Below, one piece after another: positions 9,670 through 18,992 of a stretch of DNA of 64,000 nucleotides. The notes below the pieces were generated by a model that saw nothing but the letters and a program-made list of their open reading frames with translations, was not told the DNA's origin and ran no database searches. This stretch comes from Moritella sp. F3. GTDB lineage: Bacteria; Pseudomonadota; Gammaproteobacteria; Enterobacterales; Moritellaceae. The stretch lies in NCBI RefSeq assembly GCF_015082335.1, contig NZ_BLRL01000003.1:434001-498000 (forward strand), in the 5' to 3' direction. Position 1 is the first letter of the stretch. The number at the start of each line of letters is the position of its first letter. Both the position numbers and the translations under genes were made by a program.

Positions 9670-10161
9670 ATGCTAGTTAAATCGTTTTGTTGTGCTCTAT
9701 TATTGCTGCTAATGTCTGGCTGTAGTCAGAATAGTGTAAGAAAACAACCTGAAAGCCCCTCCAAGATTAATGTACCTGCGCCTGAACTTGCTTATGTGCA
9801 GGGTTTGTTGTTATCGCAATATAAAGATTGGCGTGGCACGCCGCATAAATGGGGAGGGATGAGCAAGCGTGGTGTTGATTGTTCTGGTTTGGTTAAACTG
9901 ACCTTTGCACAGCAATTTTCCTTGTCGCTCCCACGCACAACTGCAGAACAAGTAAAAGTAGGTCGTTCGATAAAGCGTCAGCAATTGCGTTCGGGTGATT
10001 TAGTGTTTTTTAAAACGGGCGTGAACGTGCGTCACGTTGGGATCATGGTAGATGAATCTCAATTTTTTCATGCATCGAGCAGTCGTGGCGTGATCATATC
10101 TCGGTTAGATAATCCCTATTGGCATAGCCATTACTGGCAATCAAGAAGAGTTAATTTATAA
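9670..10161 (+). CDS. NlpC/P60 family cell-wall hydrolase lipoprotein
   Basis: Probable peptidoglycan endopeptidase of the Spr/MepS type, anchored in the outer membrane. 163 residues: signal peptide with lipobox LMSGC (Cys18), then the NlpC/P60 domain. The catalytic residues are readable: Cys71 in DCSGLVKLTF, His122 in RHVGIM, and a third polar residue, His134, in FFHASS. The length matches short Spr-like enzymes. The next gene (yjjX-like) starts directly at its stop codon, so they probably share a transcript. Confidence 0.9.
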   Translation: MLVKSFCCALLLLLMSGCSQNSVRKQPESPSKINVPAPELAYVQGLLLSQYKDWRGTPHKWGGMSKRGVDCSGLVKLTFAQQFSLSLPRTTAEQVKVGRSIKRQQLRSGDLVFFKTGVNVRHVGIMVDESQFFHASSSRGVIISRLDNPYWHSHYWQSRRVNL

Positions 10162-10707
10162 ATGATGGAACAGAAATTAATTAAAGTGATGGTTGGGTCA
10201 AAAAATCCAGTGAAAGTGAATGCGTCACGTAGCGTGATTGCGCAATTGTATCCCGATTGTATTGTTGAATGTGAGGGACTGAATGCCCCTTCCAATGTAG
10301 CAGATCAACCTATGAATGCGGCTGAAACACGTGAAGGTGCGATTAATCGTGTTAAGTATTGCCAGCAACATGCTGACGCGGACTTTTATATTGCTATCGA
10401 AGGTGGCGTCGATCTGCTGGATGATGGCCCAGCTACATTTGCATATGTGGTTATCACTAATAAAGAACATCAGTCTGTCGGGCGCAGTGCTGCATTACCT
10501 TTACCTGCGCCTATTTACCAGTCGTTGCTTGATGGTGAAGAATTAGGTCCGGTAATGGATAAGCTATTTAAAACCGTTAACATCAAACATAAAGGTGGGG
10601 CGATTGGCTTACTCACTAATGGCCATGCAACACGCGAAAGTAACTATACTCAAGCGCTAACATTAGCAATGGCGCCATTTTTGTACCCTGACCTTTATGC
10701 TCAATAG
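10162..10707 (+). CDS. yjjX: Inosine/xanthosine triphosphatase (YjjX family)
   Basis: House-cleaning NTPase that hydrolyses ITP and XTP to keep deaminated purines out of nucleic acids. 181 residues with the family N-terminus VMVGSKNPVKVNA, DQPMNAAETREGAINR (about 50-65), the acidic IAIEGGVDLLDDG region and a GGAIGLLTNGHATRES segment near the C-terminus. Start is one of two adjacent ATGs right after the NlpC/P60 stop. Confidence 0.92.
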   Translation: MMEQKLIKVMVGSKNPVKVNASRSVIAQLYPDCIVECEGLNAPSNVADQPMNAAETREGAINRVKYCQQHADADFYIAIEGGVDLLDDGPATFAYVVITNKEHQSVGRSAALPLPAPIYQSLLDGEELGPVMDKLFKTVNIKHKGGAIGLLTNGHATRESNYTQALTLAMAPFLYPDLYAQ

Positions 10708-10789
10708 CACTGCTTGCCAATAACTTGATGTTAAGACTGTTATTTGAACGCTTTGTAATTTAATGTAAAGGAAATTGATAAACCCTATT

Positions 10790-10808
10790 GATAATAGTTC
10801 TCATTTGT
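10790..10808 (+). promoter_or_regulatory. Candidate Fur box
   Basis: The 19-mer beginning GATAATAGTTCTCATTTG matches the classical Fur consensus (GATAATGATAATCATTATC) at 12 of 19 positions. It sits about 50 bp upstream of the Cys-rich small gene. It suggests iron-dependent repression; this is a motif match only. Confidence 0.45.
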
Positions 10809-10854
10809 GATTATTATTAGGATATGGTTTATAAACGTTTATAGGGATAGCAGT

Positions 10855-11115
10855 ATGGCGAGCAAGGTTAATTTAAGTATATCAACACATAAACTGGCAG
10901 AGTTGATTCAAGCGGGCCACCTGTGTGTCGCAGATTTGAACTGCTTAGATGCTGAGTCGAAGCAGCAAGTTTGGCAATTGTGTTTATGGAGCTGCAACAA
11001 GCGCGTTCATTGTTCTAAACCTTGTACGCAGCAATGTAACAGCGGTTATTGTGCCGATGCTACAGAGCGAAAGACTGATAAACAATCAGCATTAATTGAA
11101 ATTAGTGCTGAGTGA
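10855..11115 (+). CDS. Cysteine-rich small protein, function unknown
   Basis: 86 residues; not recognised as a known family. The N-terminal half looks helical (STHKLAELIQAGHLCVADL) and resembles a small helix-turn-helix. The second half is crowded with cysteines: eight in total, six of them between residues 43 and 66 in CxxxC spacings (CLWSC, CSKPC, CNSGYC). That pattern suggests metal or Fe-S binding. The frame is open from 10807, but the ATG at 10855 is preceded by a purine-rich GGGATAGC stretch. The Fur-box-like site upstream would fit an iron-stress protein. Low GC and codon use resemble the neighbours. Confidence 0.6.
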   Translation: MASKVNLSISTHKLAELIQAGHLCVADLNCLDAESKQQVWQLCLWSCNKRVHCSKPCTQQCNSGYCADATERKTDKQSALIEISAE

Positions 11116-11135
11116 GGTCAGATATTCTGTTTCAA

Positions 11136-12122
11136 TTACTGCGGTTTTATTTTCAGTCTTAATGATTTCATAAAAGGTGCTAGTAACGGTGCTAGTAACG
11201 GTGCTAGTAACGGTGCTAGTAACGGTGCGAATAAAGGCGCGATTAAAGGTATTATGACGCCCGCAATAATCAATGAAAACGCAATCACTTTGTTTACTTC
11301 CAGTTGTTCATCATAAAAGATCACCGATCCTACCAATGCAAAAATAGGAACCAGTAACTTAAATGGACTCATTATACTTAGTGGATATTTAGCCAGCATT
11401 TTATTCCAAATCCAATACCCTAATAATGTTGTTGGATAGGCCTGAAAGAGTACCGATGCTAACGCTGTTGGATTTAACGTGTTCGTTAGTTCACTATAAA
11501 GGCTCACCCCATTGATTAGATAGGCCATTGCAAATAACGGCAGGGGGGCAAATAGACAAGACCATGCTACAAAAGCAAACATATCTTTAATATCCATTTT
11601 TTTAACCATTAAACTAATGGCACTCATGCTAACCGCCCCTATGATCGCAAATGTAAAACCGATTAGCGTCATCGTACCATCTGATATATTGGCAATAAAA
11701 ACCAACCCAAGTAAGGTTAATGCGAGACCTATTTTTAAACTTGCAGTAATACGTTCTTTTAGAAAAATAACCCCCATCATCACACTGATGAAGACACTAA
11801 ATTCAAGAATTAAACTTGCAGTGCCCGCTGATAAACCTGAGTGAATCGACATTGACATCATTCCCCATAAACCGACGCCAAAAGTGATGCCATAAAGTGC
11901 CATGTAGCTCCAAGGTACATCCGGTTTCCGTACAAAAAAGATAGCGGGAAAAGCCGCAAAGGTGAAACGTAGCCCTGTTAAGATAAACGGATCTATGTTG
12001 TCCACGCCAGCCTTGATAACAGAGTAGTTGAAACCCCATAGGCAAGTTACAGCGACAATGATAATTAAGTGAATAGGTGTTATGGCTCTTCCGTGCCTTG
12101 CTGTGACTAATGTTACCTGCAT
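11136..12122 (-). CDS. DMT superfamily (EamA/RhaT-type) metabolite exporter
   Basis: Inner-membrane drug/metabolite transporter, 328 residues, about ten membrane segments as two EamA repeats. Start supported by GGAGCAGGA upstream of the ATG. The C-terminus is odd: a run of LLAP/LFAP tetrapeptides encoded by a 12-bp tandem repeat (see 11176-11247) extends the last helix or tail. It is transcribed divergently from a MocR-type regulator, the arrangement typical of regulator-exporter pairs for amino acids or vitamin-B6-linked compounds. Substrate unknown. Confidence 0.88.
   Translation of the reverse strand: MQVTLVTARHGRAITPIHLIIIVAVTCLWGFNYSVIKAGVDNIDPFILTGLRFTFAAFPAIFFVRKPDVPWSYMALYGITFGVGLWGMMSMSIHSGLSAGTASLILEFSVFISVMMGVIFLKERITASLKIGLALTLLGLVFIANISDGTMTLIGFTFAIIGAVSMSAISLMVKKMDIKDMFAFVAWSCLFAPLPLFAMAYLINGVSLYSELTNTLNPTALASVLFQAYPTTLLGYWIWNKMLAKYPLSIMSPFKLLVPIFALVGSVIFYDEQLEVNKVIAFSLIIAGVIIPLIAPLFAPLLAPLLAPLLAPLLAPFMKSLRLKIKPQ
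11176..11247 (-). repeat. 12-bp coding tandem repeat in the exporter C-terminus
   Basis: Four exact copies of GGTGCTAGTAAC (11176-11223) followed by two degenerate copies (11224-11247). Read on the minus strand they encode repeated Leu-Leu-Ala-Pro. Because the unit is 12 bp, copy-number change keeps the frame. Confidence 0.95.
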
Positions 12123-12233
12123 AATCCTGCTCCGTGATTTTAGTGTTTGACTAGTATGTCGAGTTCATAAATAATAAACAGATGCACTTTGTGGTAATTT
12201 TTAGGGTACAGTTTGATTTAAGGAAGGGAATAC

Positions 12234-13667
12234 ATGGCCGCACGTTATATTACAATTTCAGATACGATTATTAGCGACGTTGATAACGGTGTATTGGTAA
12301 TCGACCAGCGCATGCCGTCGTTAAGACAATTTACTCAGCTACATGACGTGAGTATGACCACGGCCAATAACTGTTATCAACGTTTACTTGATTTAGGCTG
12401 GTTACACGTAAAACCACAAATCGGTTACTTTATTACCCAGCCATTGAATAAGCAAAGTACACCGAGCTATCCACAATTTAATGCGCAGATTAGTAAGCCA
12501 AAAATCAGCCAGTCCATTGAGCAAGGTTTACGTGGACCATTTTATACTGCGCAATTACCGGCTGAGTTATTACCCCAAGAGACTTTAAGTCGCTGTTTAC
12601 GCCGAGCGAGTCTGCGGGCTGGTACAGCGCTGTTTGCCTATCCTGATTATCAAGGGGATATTGAGTTGAGAACGGCACTAGCTGGACACTTTACACAACA
12701 GCATTTCCCGCTAAAAGCAGATAAGTTAGTGATCACCAACGGCTGCATGGATGCAGTGCGCAGTGCAATCGAGATCACCACGAGTCCAGGGGATACCATT
12801 GCCGTATCATCACCTTGTTTTAGTGGTTTACTGAACTTATTACAGAACATGGGACGCTCAGTGATTGAGCTCCCGTGTTACAAGGCGCAACTTGATTTAG
12901 ACCAACTTGAAGCACTGCTGCAAGCGAAGCGTATCGCTGCTTGTTTATTTAGCGCTAACCATATCAATCCACAAGGTTTTTGCCTGAGTAATCAACAGAA
13001 GCAAAGTATTGCCGAGCTTGCCCTGCGTTATCAAGTGCCCGTGATTGAGGATGATATTTACTTGGAATTAAGCTATTCGAATACGACCCCGTTACCGATT
13101 AAATATTGGGATAAGTCGGGCTGGGTATTATGGTGTAGCTCCGTATCCAAAACCATTGCTGCGGGATATCGTTTAGGGTGGTGTGAGCCCGGGCGATTTT
13201 TTGATGCGTATTTACAGTTGCGTAATGTGCAATTCTTTGGGGTTAATAATATCGTTCAACATACGGTGTGCGAGTTTATTAATACTGGGCACTATGCCAA
13301 ACACTTGAAGAAGTTAACCACAACCTTGGCATCTCATGCGCGACAGTATCACAGTGTGCTACGAGAATTATTGCCTGAAAAGACCAAGATCAGTGTTGCT
13401 GAAGGGGGCATGGTTATCTGGTTACAACTCGAAAACATGAATAGTAAAACTGTACTTCACGAAGCATTAAAGCAAAATGTCCCATTTCGCGCAGGAAGTG
13501 AATTTACTACGCTTGAATATTATCAAAACTGTCTAAGGTTAAACATTGGTTGGCCAATTGTGGCGAATGAAAAAGAGACGGCTGAAAAACAAGCTCAGGC
13601 ACTGGCGTTAAGAGCGAAGCTTGTTATTTTGTGTGAGTTGATTAACGCCAATGTGGCCGTAAAGTGA
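12234..13667 (+). CDS. MocR-type PLP-dependent transcriptional regulator (GntR family)
   Basis: 477 residues: an N-terminal GntR-like winged helix (about 1-70, with MPSLRQFTQLHDVSMTTANN) fused to a class I aminotransferase-like domain. The PLP-binding lysine is Lys306 in SSVSKTIAAGYRLGW, and VIEDDIYLE supplies the aspartate that contacts the cofactor. Such proteins act as PLP- or amino-acid-responsive regulators, not enzymes. It is divergent from the DMT exporter with about 110 bp between starts, so the exporter is its likely target. Its stop lies only 2 bp from the convergent neighbour's stop. Confidence 0.9.
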   Translation: MAARYITISDTIISDVDNGVLVIDQRMPSLRQFTQLHDVSMTTANNCYQRLLDLGWLHVKPQIGYFITQPLNKQSTPSYPQFNAQISKPKISQSIEQGLRGPFYTAQLPAELLPQETLSRCLRRASLRAGTALFAYPDYQGDIELRTALAGHFTQQHFPLKADKLVITNGCMDAVRSAIEITTSPGDTIAVSSPCFSGLLNLLQNMGRSVIELPCYKAQLDLDQLEALLQAKRIAACLFSANHINPQGFCLSNQQKQSIAELALRYQVPVIEDDIYLELSYSNTTPLPIKYWDKSGWVLWCSSVSKTIAAGYRLGWCEPGRFFDAYLQLRNVQFFGVNNIVQHTVCEFINTGHYAKHLKKLTTTLASHARQYHSVLRELLPEKTKISVAEGGMVIWLQLENMNSKTVLHEALKQNVPFRAGSEFTTLEYYQNCLRLNIGWPIVANEKETAEKQAQALALRAKLVILCELINANVAVK

Positions 13668-13669
13668 TT

Positions 13670-14677
13670 TTATACTTCGTTCATTACATCTGTTGCTGTG
13701 CCGAGGTACACTTCTGCCGCTAATAGTATTGATTCATGCAAAGTCGGGTGTGCATGTACGGTATTAGCAATATTGTCTGCGGTAAACTTGTTGTGTATCG
13801 CTAAACATACCTCACCAAATATCTCATCGGCATTATTACCTATCATGCCGCCGCCAATTAAGGTGTGATCATCGGTATTAAAAATCAGCTTGGTTAAGCC
13901 GTTGGTGTTTACATCTGTATTGGCGCGACCTAGTGCGCGCCAAGGCAGGTTGATAACCTTATAATTTAACTCACTGCTTGCTAATTGTTTCTCTGTCCAG
14001 CCTAACCATACAACAGTTGGGAAGCTGGTGGCCATGAAGGGGTGAGTTAATTCGTTGTTTTGTGGATCATCATCATCGGCGATAAACACCGCATCATAAA
14101 TACAATCTGGTAATGCTTTGTTTTTACTTGTTACTGATAATTTAATTTGGTTATCGGTAAAAGTAAAAGCGCTGATTTCAGACTGGACTTTTATTTTGAA
14201 AAGGCGTTTTACGTAGCGTTGAAAAGTTTTGTTAATATCTTTATCCAGTTCAGGAAAAACCTCATCCCCCGTAATTAATATATCCACACTGGCGCCAAGC
14301 GCTTGGTAAATCGTCGCTATTTCAATTGCTGCAATGCCTGAACCGACAACCGCTAGTTTAGCTGGGATAAAAGGCAGTGTGATCGCCTCGTTATAATGCC
14401 AGACATACTTGTTGGCAGAGGTACTCGTTATCGGTGTCGTGTTTGAAGCTCTGAACTGATCTATTGATTTGGCCGCGCTGGTGGAGCTTGCCATGTAGTA
14501 TTGGGTCTCAAGTGTATCTAATGTTTGTTGAATGTCTGCAAGATTAATCGTAGGTGCTGGATATTCAATGCCTTGAGCGGTTGCAGCTTGAATACTGTGA
14601 ATTGATTTAGCCATATGTAGCAGGGCATGAGTACGGATCATTTTAGTATTACAGTGAGGTTGTTTGATCGTGTTCAT
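13670..14677 (-). CDS. Degenerate dihydrolipoamide-dehydrogenase-like protein lacking FAD/disulfide region
   Basis: 335 residues that align by eye with lipoamide dehydrogenase from just after its redox motif onward. THALLHMAKSIHSIQAA corresponds to the helix after GCIPSK, and VVGSGIAAIEIATIYQALG (from residue 111) is the NAD-binding GxGxxx motif. GGGMIGNNADEI and HAHPTLHES near the end match the dimer interface with the catalytic His. The roughly 45 N-terminal residues holding the FAD GxGxxG motif and the CxxxxC disulfide are absent, and no remnant was found upstream. It has its own ATG and a GAGAG site, so it may be a maintained cryptic protein and not a recent truncation. No pyruvate-dehydrogenase genes are nearby. 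Confidence 0.72.
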   Translation of the reverse strand: MNTIKQPHCNTKMIRTHALLHMAKSIHSIQAATAQGIEYPAPTINLADIQQTLDTLETQYYMASSTSAAKSIDQFRASNTTPITSTSANKYVWHYNEAITLPFIPAKLAVVGSGIAAIEIATIYQALGASVDILITGDEVFPELDKDINKTFQRYVKRLFKIKVQSEISAFTFTDNQIKLSVTSKNKALPDCIYDAVFIADDDDPQNNELTHPFMATSFPTVVWLGWTEKQLASSELNYKVINLPWRALGRANTDVNTNGLTKLIFNTDDHTLIGGGMIGNNADEIFGEVCLAIHNKFTADNIANTVHAHPTLHESILLAAEVYLGTATDVMNEV

Positions 14678-14890
14678 AGGCTCTCTTATTTTCGTCTGGA
14701 GTGTAACAAGACTTGTTTACGACAGTGTTATGATGGTTGTAGTCGTTAATTTAACGATTAATGAATTACTACTTTATGGGTGTATTTAAGCAGTTTGTTG
14801 TGTAAGTCGCAATGTCTGCATCACTATTAAGCTTAATAACTAAGTAATAATAGGTAGAAGTGTTAAACTGTTCACAATCATTATCAACAG

Positions 14891-15484
14891 ATGAAATTGG
14901 CTATGCGTAAATCTTTGTGGACTCCGTTTATTGCTTCTGTACTCATTGCTACTAGTGCGGGGGGGTATTATTTATTAAGCGATTATAAAGCCTTAGAAAC
15001 ACAACAAGCAGTGATCGCAGCTGCGCCTTTTGAGCAACTTTCACTATCGCAAATGAGTGATAAACGAATTTTAACGCTGCAAGACAAACTTTATGACGAT
15101 AAGCAGAATGCTAAACTGTGGTACCAGCTCGGTAATGCTTACATGTATAACGGAGAATACGATGATGCGGTATTAGTATTTGATTATGCAATCCGTTTAA
15201 CAGAAAAACCAACGGCAATGCATTATTCAGCAAAGGCATCTGCATTGTATTACGCAAACGCTCAGCATTTAACTGCTGATGTGCAGGCGCTACTTGATCA
15301 AGCGTTAGCACTAGAACCGAATAATCAGACGGCTCTAATGATGCTCGCGTCAAATGAGTTCATGAATGTACGGTACCAACAAGCCATCGATCTTTGGGTG
15401 CAATTACTCGATTCTGATCAGCAGGGCTTAGATAGGGTATCGATTATTAATTCAATAAACCAAGCGAAACAGTTTATTCAATAA
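14891..15484 (+). CDS. nrfG: TPR protein of c-type cytochrome maturation (NrfG-like)
   Basis: 197 residues: one N-terminal membrane anchor (about 10-30) followed by a periplasmic TPR domain. LWYQLGNAYMYNGEYDDAV and the ALALEPNNQTALMMLASNEF region are typical TPR helices. Length and layout match NrfG and the C-terminal part of CcmI, which recruit apocytochrome to the haem lyase. It is convergent to nrfA and close to the nrfE-F lyase genes, so a role in attaching haem to the special CWSCK site of NrfA is likely. The nrfG assignment rests on context; a general CcmI-like role is possible. Confidence 0.75.
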   Translation: MKLAMRKSLWTPFIASVLIATSAGGYYLLSDYKALETQQAVIAAAPFEQLSLSQMSDKRILTLQDKLYDDKQNAKLWYQLGNAYMYNGEYDDAVLVFDYAIRLTEKPTAMHYSAKASALYYANAQHLTADVQALLDQALALEPNNQTALMMLASNEFMNVRYQQAIDLWVQLLDSDQQGLDRVSIINSINQAKQFIQ

Positions 15485-15542
15485 CAAACAAGCCTTTCGT
15501 TATTAATCAGCTGGTTATTAATGAAGTCGTTATTTATGAGCC

Positions 15543-15572
15543 AAAAAATGCCGACATGATGTCGGCATTTTT
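15543..15572. terminator. Bidirectional Rho-independent terminator between nrfG and nrfA
   Basis: Stem TGCCGACA / TGTCGGCA with a 3-base loop, flanked by a run of A on the left and of T on the right, so it can end transcripts from both convergent genes. Confidence 0.9.
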
Positions 15573-15596
15573 ATGATCACGAGTTATAGGTTGTAA

Positions 15597-17036
15597 CTAA
15601 TAAGTCGCTTCGCGTTTTTCAGCTTCTGCTTCCCACTCTGGTACAAGTGTTTTTAAGAATTCAGCTTTCTCTTTTTTCATTTTTTCCATATCCATACCAA
15701 GTGCTTGTTGTGCAAGTTCTTTGGTTGAGATGTCAGGGATCTCGATTGGATCTGTGATGCCTTTCTTAGCAAGTAGACGGATTAGCTGAGCACGTGCATC
15801 TGTTGCACGGTCTAATGCTGTACCGAGTACACGTAATGCCACTTCAGGTGCATGCATGTGCACACCATGAGAGGCGATGGCATAATCCCAACGCCATTGT
15901 GCATGACGTATATTGAGCTGTATCTCATCCATCTCTGCTTGTACTGCACCCGCATCCCATGCGGCTTTAGCTTCGAAATGCGCCGCGATGATTTGTTTTT
16001 CAGCCAGTAATTTCATTTCATTTACTTGCTGTTTACGTGTTTTAACAACATCCTGGAGCATTTCTTTACTTTGTGTATGACAGTTTGCACAGGTATCTTG
16101 GAAACGATCAAATGGATTACCCACTTTATGGTCCGTGAACACAGTACCGTCTGCATTTTTCACTTTAGGCATATGGCAATCAACACACGTTACGTTGTTT
16201 TTACCGTGAATACCTTCGCGCCATGTTTCATAACCTGGGTGTTGTGCTTTTAGCATCGGTGTTTTAGACACTGCATGCGTCCAATCTTTAAAGCCGATCT
16301 CGTCATAGTATTCTTCCATTTGATCAACTGTCGTGCCTTTATCCCATGGGAATTTAACGGCCTTTGTTGGTCCTGTGAAATAGTACTCTACATGGCATTG
16401 TCCACAAACTTGCGCTTGCTGGTCAAGGCGACCTTGTTCTGAAAATGGTTTACCAATTGCTTCCATCGCACGTTCAACGTGTGGACGTGTCAATTTAAGC
16501 GCGGGTTCGCCATTTTTAAATGCGTCACTACGGGTATCATGGCAATCGGCACAACCAATCGCATTGACTACTTCAGCGCCACCTTTAGCCCACTTACCCG
16601 AGAAGTAAGCATCTTCACCATTTTGTTCAATAAAGCGTGCAACGTCAGGGCTTTTACAGCTCCAGCAAGACATGACCATTGGGCCATTCTTCGCATTTGT
16701 TGGTCCACCAGTACGTAAGGTATTACGGATGTCATCAATCGCGTAGAAATGTCCACGTGCTTTGTTATAGTCTTTAGAAAAACCATAACCAGCCCACATG
16801 ATGACCATATTTGGATCACCCTGCAATGCATCTTCTATTTCTTCACTTTCACTTGTCGCTTTCCAGGTCTTGTACTGATCTGGGTGTGCTTTTTCGAACT
16901 TTTCATTACGTGGTTCTAATTTTTCTGATACTTGATCAGCAGCAAATACAGTACTACTGCTAGCACCAAGTAATAACGTCGCGAGTAAAACTGCAACGCC
17001 TGAGGCTGGTTTTAGCGTTTTATATACACTAGCCAT
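15597..17036 (-). CDS. nrfA: Ammonia-forming cytochrome c nitrite reductase NrfA (c552)
   Basis: Periplasmic pentahaem enzyme reducing nitrite to ammonium with six electrons. 479 residues: signal peptide ending about VFA (residue 32), then five haem motifs. Haem 1 is the catalytic CWSCK at 124-128, with lysine as axial ligand; the others are CADCH, CGQCH, CVDCH and CANCH. GGAGA precedes the ATG. It is transcribed away from nrfBCD across a 660-bp shared control region and is convergent with the nrfG-like gene. Confidence 0.97.
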   Translation of the reverse strand: MASVYKTLKPASGVAVLLATLLLGASSSTVFAADQVSEKLEPRNEKFEKAHPDQYKTWKATSESEEIEDALQGDPNMVIMWAGYGFSKDYNKARGHFYAIDDIRNTLRTGGPTNAKNGPMVMSCWSCKSPDVARFIEQNGEDAYFSGKWAKGGAEVVNAIGCADCHDTRSDAFKNGEPALKLTRPHVERAMEAIGKPFSEQGRLDQQAQVCGQCHVEYYFTGPTKAVKFPWDKGTTVDQMEEYYDEIGFKDWTHAVSKTPMLKAQHPGYETWREGIHGKNNVTCVDCHMPKVKNADGTVFTDHKVGNPFDRFQDTCANCHTQSKEMLQDVVKTRKQQVNEMKLLAEKQIIAAHFEAKAAWDAGAVQAEMDEIQLNIRHAQWRWDYAIASHGVHMHAPEVALRVLGTALDRATDARAQLIRLLAKKGITDPIEIPDISTKELAQQALGMDMEKMKKEKAEFLKTLVPEWEAEAEKREATY

Positions 17037-17698
17037 GTTATCTCCAATTATTAATTATTTAGATTGACCAAGCGTTGTGAGAGTGGCAATAAATAAGAAT
17101 TGGAAATGTATTTATACATTTTAATTTAACCTTTCATATCTGAATGGTTATTTTAAAACGTATAATTACGTTATTTAAAATATCTCAAATCTACCTACAT
17201 ATAAATAAAAACCGCTGTTTACTCTCTTGTTTATTGTTTTCGATCAAGATAATTAAAATAACAAATAACGTGTTTTTATTATCTTAAAATAAGTATAAAA
17301 AAAGACGGTCAAAGAGTGAGCTATACAGTAAATGACACACCTTGACATTTATTTACATTTAAATAACATGCGTTAATCTTTTTAAAACATAACCTTATGC
17401 GTTTGTTGACGTGTATCTCAAATATCAAATTAACTCATCATGGGTACTCATTTTGGGGTGTTCTATTTTAGTGTTTTAAAATATAGTGATCTCGTTAAGC
17501 GTTGTGGCTGGCATTATAAATAAGAATTATTCTTAATTAGAATTAGTATTACTCAGGAAAACAAATAATAAAGAAGTTAAATTAATTTTAATTTAACTTT
17601 AATCTAAAAATCTGTTTGCTCTGAATAATTAAACTAACGAAAATTAAAATGTGTTTTTAATTAATACACATTTTTATAATTCTCTAGAAGGATGCAAA
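17037..17698. promoter_or_regulatory. Divergent nrfA / nrfB control region
   Basis: 662 bp of AT-rich sequence with no credible gene. It must contain both nrf promoters. Two weak FNR-like sites were seen: TTGACGTGTATCTC at 17405-17418 and TTGACATTTATTTA near 17342-17355, each matching about 7 of 10 consensus bases. Neither is strong enough to call firmly. Anaerobic (FNR) and nitrite/nitrate control is expected from known nrf operons. Confidence 0.45.
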
Positions 17699-18304
17699 AT
17701 GGGTAATGTAAAATTAGCCATACGTACAACGATTAGCTTTCTGCTCTTCATCTGTATCTATGGTTTTAATTTCAGTGTTACTGCAGAGTCGTCAGGTAGC
17801 CAAAATATTGGTGCGAATACTGATGGCCGACATGAAGTAACGTTTATTCGTGACAGTGATAATGCTTGTACGCAATGCCATAAAGACTCGAAAGAAACAC
17901 GACAAGGTACGCACGGTGAAAAAGTCGTCGCTGAACTTGGCAGAGACCTTAAATGTGTTGAATGCCATAACTCGATTGGTCCAGATCATCGCGAAAACCC
18001 CTCTCAAGTTACCAAGTTCTCTGCAGCTCAATCTCAAATCGGCACGCATAAAACCCTGCTTGATTTTGACGCGATCTTAAAAGCAACGGGCAATTGTACT
18101 GAATGTCATACATCAGAACGACTACAAGAGAAAACGTGGGTACATGATGTTCATGCAAAAAAAGCGACGTGTTCATCTTGCCATGTGATCCATGCCGATG
18201 GTGAAAAAGAAGGCATGCAAGCGCTAGAACGTAAGGCTCAGATTGCTCAATGTGTCGATTGTCATAAAGACTTTAACTTGAATAAAGAAGGTAAGGGAGA
18301 CTGA
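17699..18304 (+). CDS. nrfB: Pentahaem cytochrome NrfB
   Basis: Periplasmic electron carrier between the NrfCD quinol dehydrogenase and NrfA. 201 residues from the ATG at 17699, which has AGAAGGA 7 bases upstream; a longer open frame from 17651 lacks a signal peptide at its start. A signal peptide is followed by five CxxCH motifs: CTQCH, CVECH, CTECH, CSSCH and CVDCH, matching NrfB. nrfC starts 1 bp after its stop. Confidence 0.94.
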   Translation: MGNVKLAIRTTISFLLFICIYGFNFSVTAESSGSQNIGANTDGRHEVTFIRDSDNACTQCHKDSKETRQGTHGEKVVAELGRDLKCVECHNSIGPDHRENPSQVTKFSAAQSQIGTHKTLLDFDAILKATGNCTECHTSERLQEKTWVHDVHAKKATCSSCHVIHADGEKEGMQALERKAQIAQCVDCHKDFNLNKEGKGD

Positions 18305-18305
18305 C

Positions 18306-18992
18306 ATGGCCTGTTCTAGACGAAATTTATTACTCGGTGCTGGCGCGGTAATTTTTACTACCGGTGTTTCTAAAGTTGCCTTTGGTCAAAAGTCATTAGT
18401 AGCAACACAAGATGACGGTGATAAACGCTACGGTATGGTTTTTGACGAAACAGCGTGTATTGGTTGTACTGCATGTACAGATGCATGCCGTGAAACCAAT
18501 AACGTACCAGAAGGTGTTTCTCGCTTAAAAATAGAACGTAGCGCACCGATGGGCGAATACCCTGACGTTGATTACACATTTACACGCGTTTCTTGTCAGC
18601 ATTGTGATAACGCCCCTTGTGTTACGGTTTGTCCGACGGGTGCATCGTATGTTGATCTTAAAACCGGCATTGTTGATGTGCATGGTGACAAGTGTGTCGG
18701 TTGTGGCTACTGCCTCGCAGCTTGTCCGTATAAAGTGCGCTTCTTCCACCCAGAAACAAAATCTGCAGATAAGTGTAACTTCTGTCGTGATACCAATTTG
18801 AAAGCCGGTAAATTACCTGCTTGTGTCGAATCATGTCCGACGAAAGCGCTGACCTTTGGTGATCTTAACGACCCGACGAGTGAGATAAACAAAGTGATTG
18901 CTAGCAATGCTGTTTATCGCTCGAAAGTAGAGTTAGGGACCGAACCAAAACTGTATAAAGTGGCGGATACAAAAGGGGAGATAAAACGATGA
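18306..18992 (+). CDS. nrfC: Iron-sulfur subunit NrfC
   Basis: Periplasmic four-cluster ferredoxin-like subunit that takes electrons from NrfD and passes them to NrfB. 228 residues with a twin-arginine signal (SRRNLL near the N-terminus). The cysteine groups CIGCTACTDAC, CQHCDNAPCVTVC, CVGCGYCLAAC and CNFC...CVESC account for four [4Fe-4S] clusters. Its stop overlaps the nrfD start (ATGA). Confidence 0.95.
   Translation: MACSRRNLLLGAGAVIFTTGVSKVAFGQKSLVATQDDGDKRYGMVFDETACIGCTACTDACRETNNVPEGVSRLKIERSAPMGEYPDVDYTFTRVSCQHCDNAPCVTVCPTGASYVDLKTGIVDVHGDKCVGCGYCLAACPYKVRFFHPETKSADKCNFCRDTNLKAGKLPACVESCPTKALTFGDLNDPTSEINKVIASNAVYRSKVELGTEPKLYKVADTKGEIKR

Noticed and set aside
17342..17418. FNR-like sites in the nrfA/nrfB gap
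   Set aside because: Each matches only about 7 of 10 consensus bases; noted within the region entry but not called as sites.
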